Below are positions 62,594 through 64,000 of a stretch of DNA of 64,000 nt, one piece after another. Position numbers and translations under genes: made by a program. The stretch lies in NCBI GenBank assembly GCA_015061115.1, contig SUXE01000004.1, forward strand, positions 122,175 to 186,174, written 5' to 3'. The notes beneath the pieces were generated by a model. That model was not told where the DNA came from. It did not search any database and saw only the letters and a list, made by a program, of their open reading frames with translations. This stretch comes from Bacteroidales bacterium. Lineage in GTDB: Bacteria; Bacteroidota; Bacteroidia; Bacteroidales; Paludibacteraceae. Every line of letters begins with the position of its first letter. Positions within the stretch are counted from its first letter, which is position 1.

Positions 62594-64000
62594 TTATTTT
62601 TTATTCACAACTCCACGTACAATCGCACCTATCCATCTATTCACATGGGCAATCTCAATGTGACCATGTCTCGTTGGGTTAAAACGGTAGTAGAATCCAC
62701 TTCCACTATGTATTCCCTTCTTGTTGTCATAATTGTTGCCATCATTACCAACAATTGTAGAAAGCGTTGAAGTCCAAATGAATCCATCATCAAGTTTGTT
62801 AACAAGAGAATTTCCATTCATAGAATGTGACATAGGAAGGAAAATTGTATTTCCGTTCTTTTTTGATGTACCGACTATGCCGGCAACATTTGTGCCTTGG
62901 TAATCGTATGTCCATTCCCAATCACATCCGTCTACTAGTTCTTCAGCCTCCTTCATAGTCGGCATTCTCCATCCTTCTCCCAAGTTTGCAGTCGCTGCGT
63001 CATCCTTAGGATCCAAAACGATTATGCTGTCAATGGAATTATACTTTAATAACGAGTCCATAGCACCTGTTGAATCAACCGTGCACCATTTGTATGTTTC
63101 TGGACTATAGTTTGGTTTTGAAGTTGTCTCACCCCATGCGAAATAATCGCCAATATCAGTTGGCTCTTTTGCTCCTACGTTGTGGGAAGCCCACAATGTT
63201 CCATTAGGCAAATCTAGATCAATAAATACATGACCATTTATAGTTTCTCTTTCATACTGAGCGTAAACATCTATGTCAGAATCTACATTAGTGAAAGAAG
63301 AGTCGCTCCATCCAATGAAATTGTAATATTTCACTTCAGGGACGATAGGAGCAACGGCAGCTGAGTCTTTTGTCACTTCCTGACTTTCGATAAGCGAGCT
63401 GTCCGGACCAAAGAATCGTACTGTGTATGAAGGGAATTTACCGCAAGAATCCCCATTCACAACCGCACGGACACATGCTCCAAGGCATCTGTTGACATGC
63501 GCGATCTCGATATGCTTGTCAATGTTTTTGTAGTAGTATCCGCTTCCGCTGTGGTCTCCTTTTTTGTTGTCATATCCGTTGCCTTGAGCATCTACGGCAG
63601 TAGAAAGAGTGGACGACCATATATAGCCGTCATTGACAGTTGTTGTAAGTTTGGTACCGGTGTAAGAGTAAGTCATAGGAAGGAAAATTTTATTTCCGTT
63701 CTTTTTTGAAGTACCGACCATACCTGCAACCTTAGTTCCCTGGTAATCGGTTGTCCATTTCCAATCACATCCGTTTACCAACTCTTGCGACTCCTTCATA
63801 GTCGGCATTCTCCATGCCAATCCCCAGTTAGCCGAGGCAGCGTCATCCTTAGGCTCAAGAACAGTCGTGCTGTCGATTTCTCCGTACTTCAACAGTTTCT
63901 TCAAAGCGCCTTTCGAGTCCACAGTGCACCATTTGTATGTGCTCCAGCTGTAGTCTTCCTTAGGCTTGATCTCACCCCATGCGAAGTAGTCACCGCTCTC
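62594..64000 (-). CDS. Secreted-type repeat protein with FISUMP-like and Listeria-Bacteroides repeat domains, 5' end outside window
   Basis: 469 residues are visible and the frame runs off the right edge. Two copies of a domain of about 170 residues (WRMPTMKESQELVNGCDWKW, KNGNKIFLPMTYS, GYIWSSTLST, HIEIAHVNRCLGACVRAVV and again in the second half) match the FISUMP/DUF1566-like domains common in Fibrobacter and Bacteroidetes surface proteins. Between them is a Listeria-Bacteroides repeat (YTVRFFGPDSSLIESQEVTKD ... YNFIGWSDSSF, DVYAQYE). Each domain opens with LPNGTLWASHNVGA and DYFAWGE. The C-terminus VNKK ends without a recognisable sorting domain. Probably a surface protein; ligand unknown. 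Confidence 0.85.
   Translation of the reverse strand, partial: ESGDYFAWGEIKPKEDYSWSTYKWCTVDSKGALKKLLKYGEIDSTTVLEPKDDAASANWGLAWRMPTMKESQELVNGCDWKWTTDYQGTKVAGMVGTSKKNGNKIFLPMTYSYTGTKLTTTVNDGYIWSSTLSTAVDAQGNGYDNKKGDHSGSGYYYKNIDKHIEIAHVNRCLGACVRAVVNGDSCGKFPSYTVRFFGPDSSLIESQEVTKDSAAVAPIVPEVKYYNFIGWSDSSFTNVDSDIDVYAQYERETINGHVFIDLDLPNGTLWASHNVGAKEPTDIGDYFAWGETTSKPNYSPETYKWCTVDSTGAMDSLLKYNSIDSIIVLDPKDDAATANLGEGWRMPTMKEAEELVDGCDWEWTYDYQGTNVAGIVGTSKKNGNTIFLPMSHSMNGNSLVNKLDDGFIWTSTLSTIVGNDGNNYDNKKGIHSGSGFYYRFNPTRHGHIEIAHVNRWIGAIVRGVVNKK

Overview
The window comes from an anaerobic member of the Bacteroidales, probably a gut or rumen fibre degrader. Four things point there. Many genes carry a Bacteroidetes -7 element (TAnnTTTG) 20-70 bp before the start. 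Several secreted proteins end in type IX secretion (Por) sorting domains. Oxygen defence is of anaerobe type (flavodiiron protein, rubrerythrin, PerR-like regulator). Protein families such as GH94, GPH symporters, FISUMP-like repeats, DUF3108 and DUF4143 ATPases fit the group. No rRNA, tRNA or CRISPR array was seen.

Layout. 0-6 kb: a fused PabB-PabC gene running off the left edge, a Vsr endonuclease, a flavodoxin-like lipoprotein, a DUF2461 protein and a secreted CE1-like esterase with CBM6 and sorting domain. 6-20 kb: an accessory-looking stretch that mixes metabolism (Lrp and metE divergent; metY) with small hypothetical genes, a frameshifted secreted protein, a MITE-like repeat family, one intact and one decayed DUF4143 ATPase, and a DUF559 endonuclease gene bracketed by inverted GC-rich palindromic repeats that run into both neighbouring genes. 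20-27.5 kb: a czcCBA-type heavy-metal RND efflux operon followed by its probable two-component system. 27.5-34.8 kb: a truncated DUF4143 ATPase behind an inverted-repeat leader, ilvE, a perR/fprA/rbr oxygen-defence cluster, and an XRE-cupin regulator with an acyl-CoA ligase.

35-45 kb is a cello-oligosaccharide locus on the minus strand: secreted GH8 with sorting domain, GH5 lipoprotein, GPH symporter and cytoplasmic GH94 cellobiose phosphorylase. Together these would cut beta-1,4-glucan outside, import cellobiose and phosphorolyse it inside; no SusC/SusD pair is present. 45-50.6 kb holds dapB, lepB, a DUF3108 protein, a sigma-54 activator lacking a DNA-binding domain, and an Rpn-type PD-(D/E)XK protein. 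50.8-53.9 kb is one large GH43-GH30-ricin-CTD enzyme. 54-57.7 kb is a plus-strand redox operon (NapH/NapG-like polyferredoxin, Tat lipoprotein aldo/keto reductase with ferredoxin domain, DUF1893). 57.8-61 kb has an alpha/beta hydrolase and an NSS transporter with a 35-residue MetS-like partner. 61-64 kb has a thioredoxin-fold lipoprotein without its CXXC and a repeat protein running off the right edge.

The most unusual features are short repeats tied to particular genes: four 17-bp repeats at an exact 33-bp period upstream of the intact DUF4143 ATPase, alternating inverted repeats upstream of the truncated one, the inverted palindromes around DUF559, a 236-bp MITE with a 5-bp target duplication, and a dispersed GTAGAGACG palindrome family. 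A perfect A AAA AAG slippery site ending in a stop codon joins two halves of a secreted protein.
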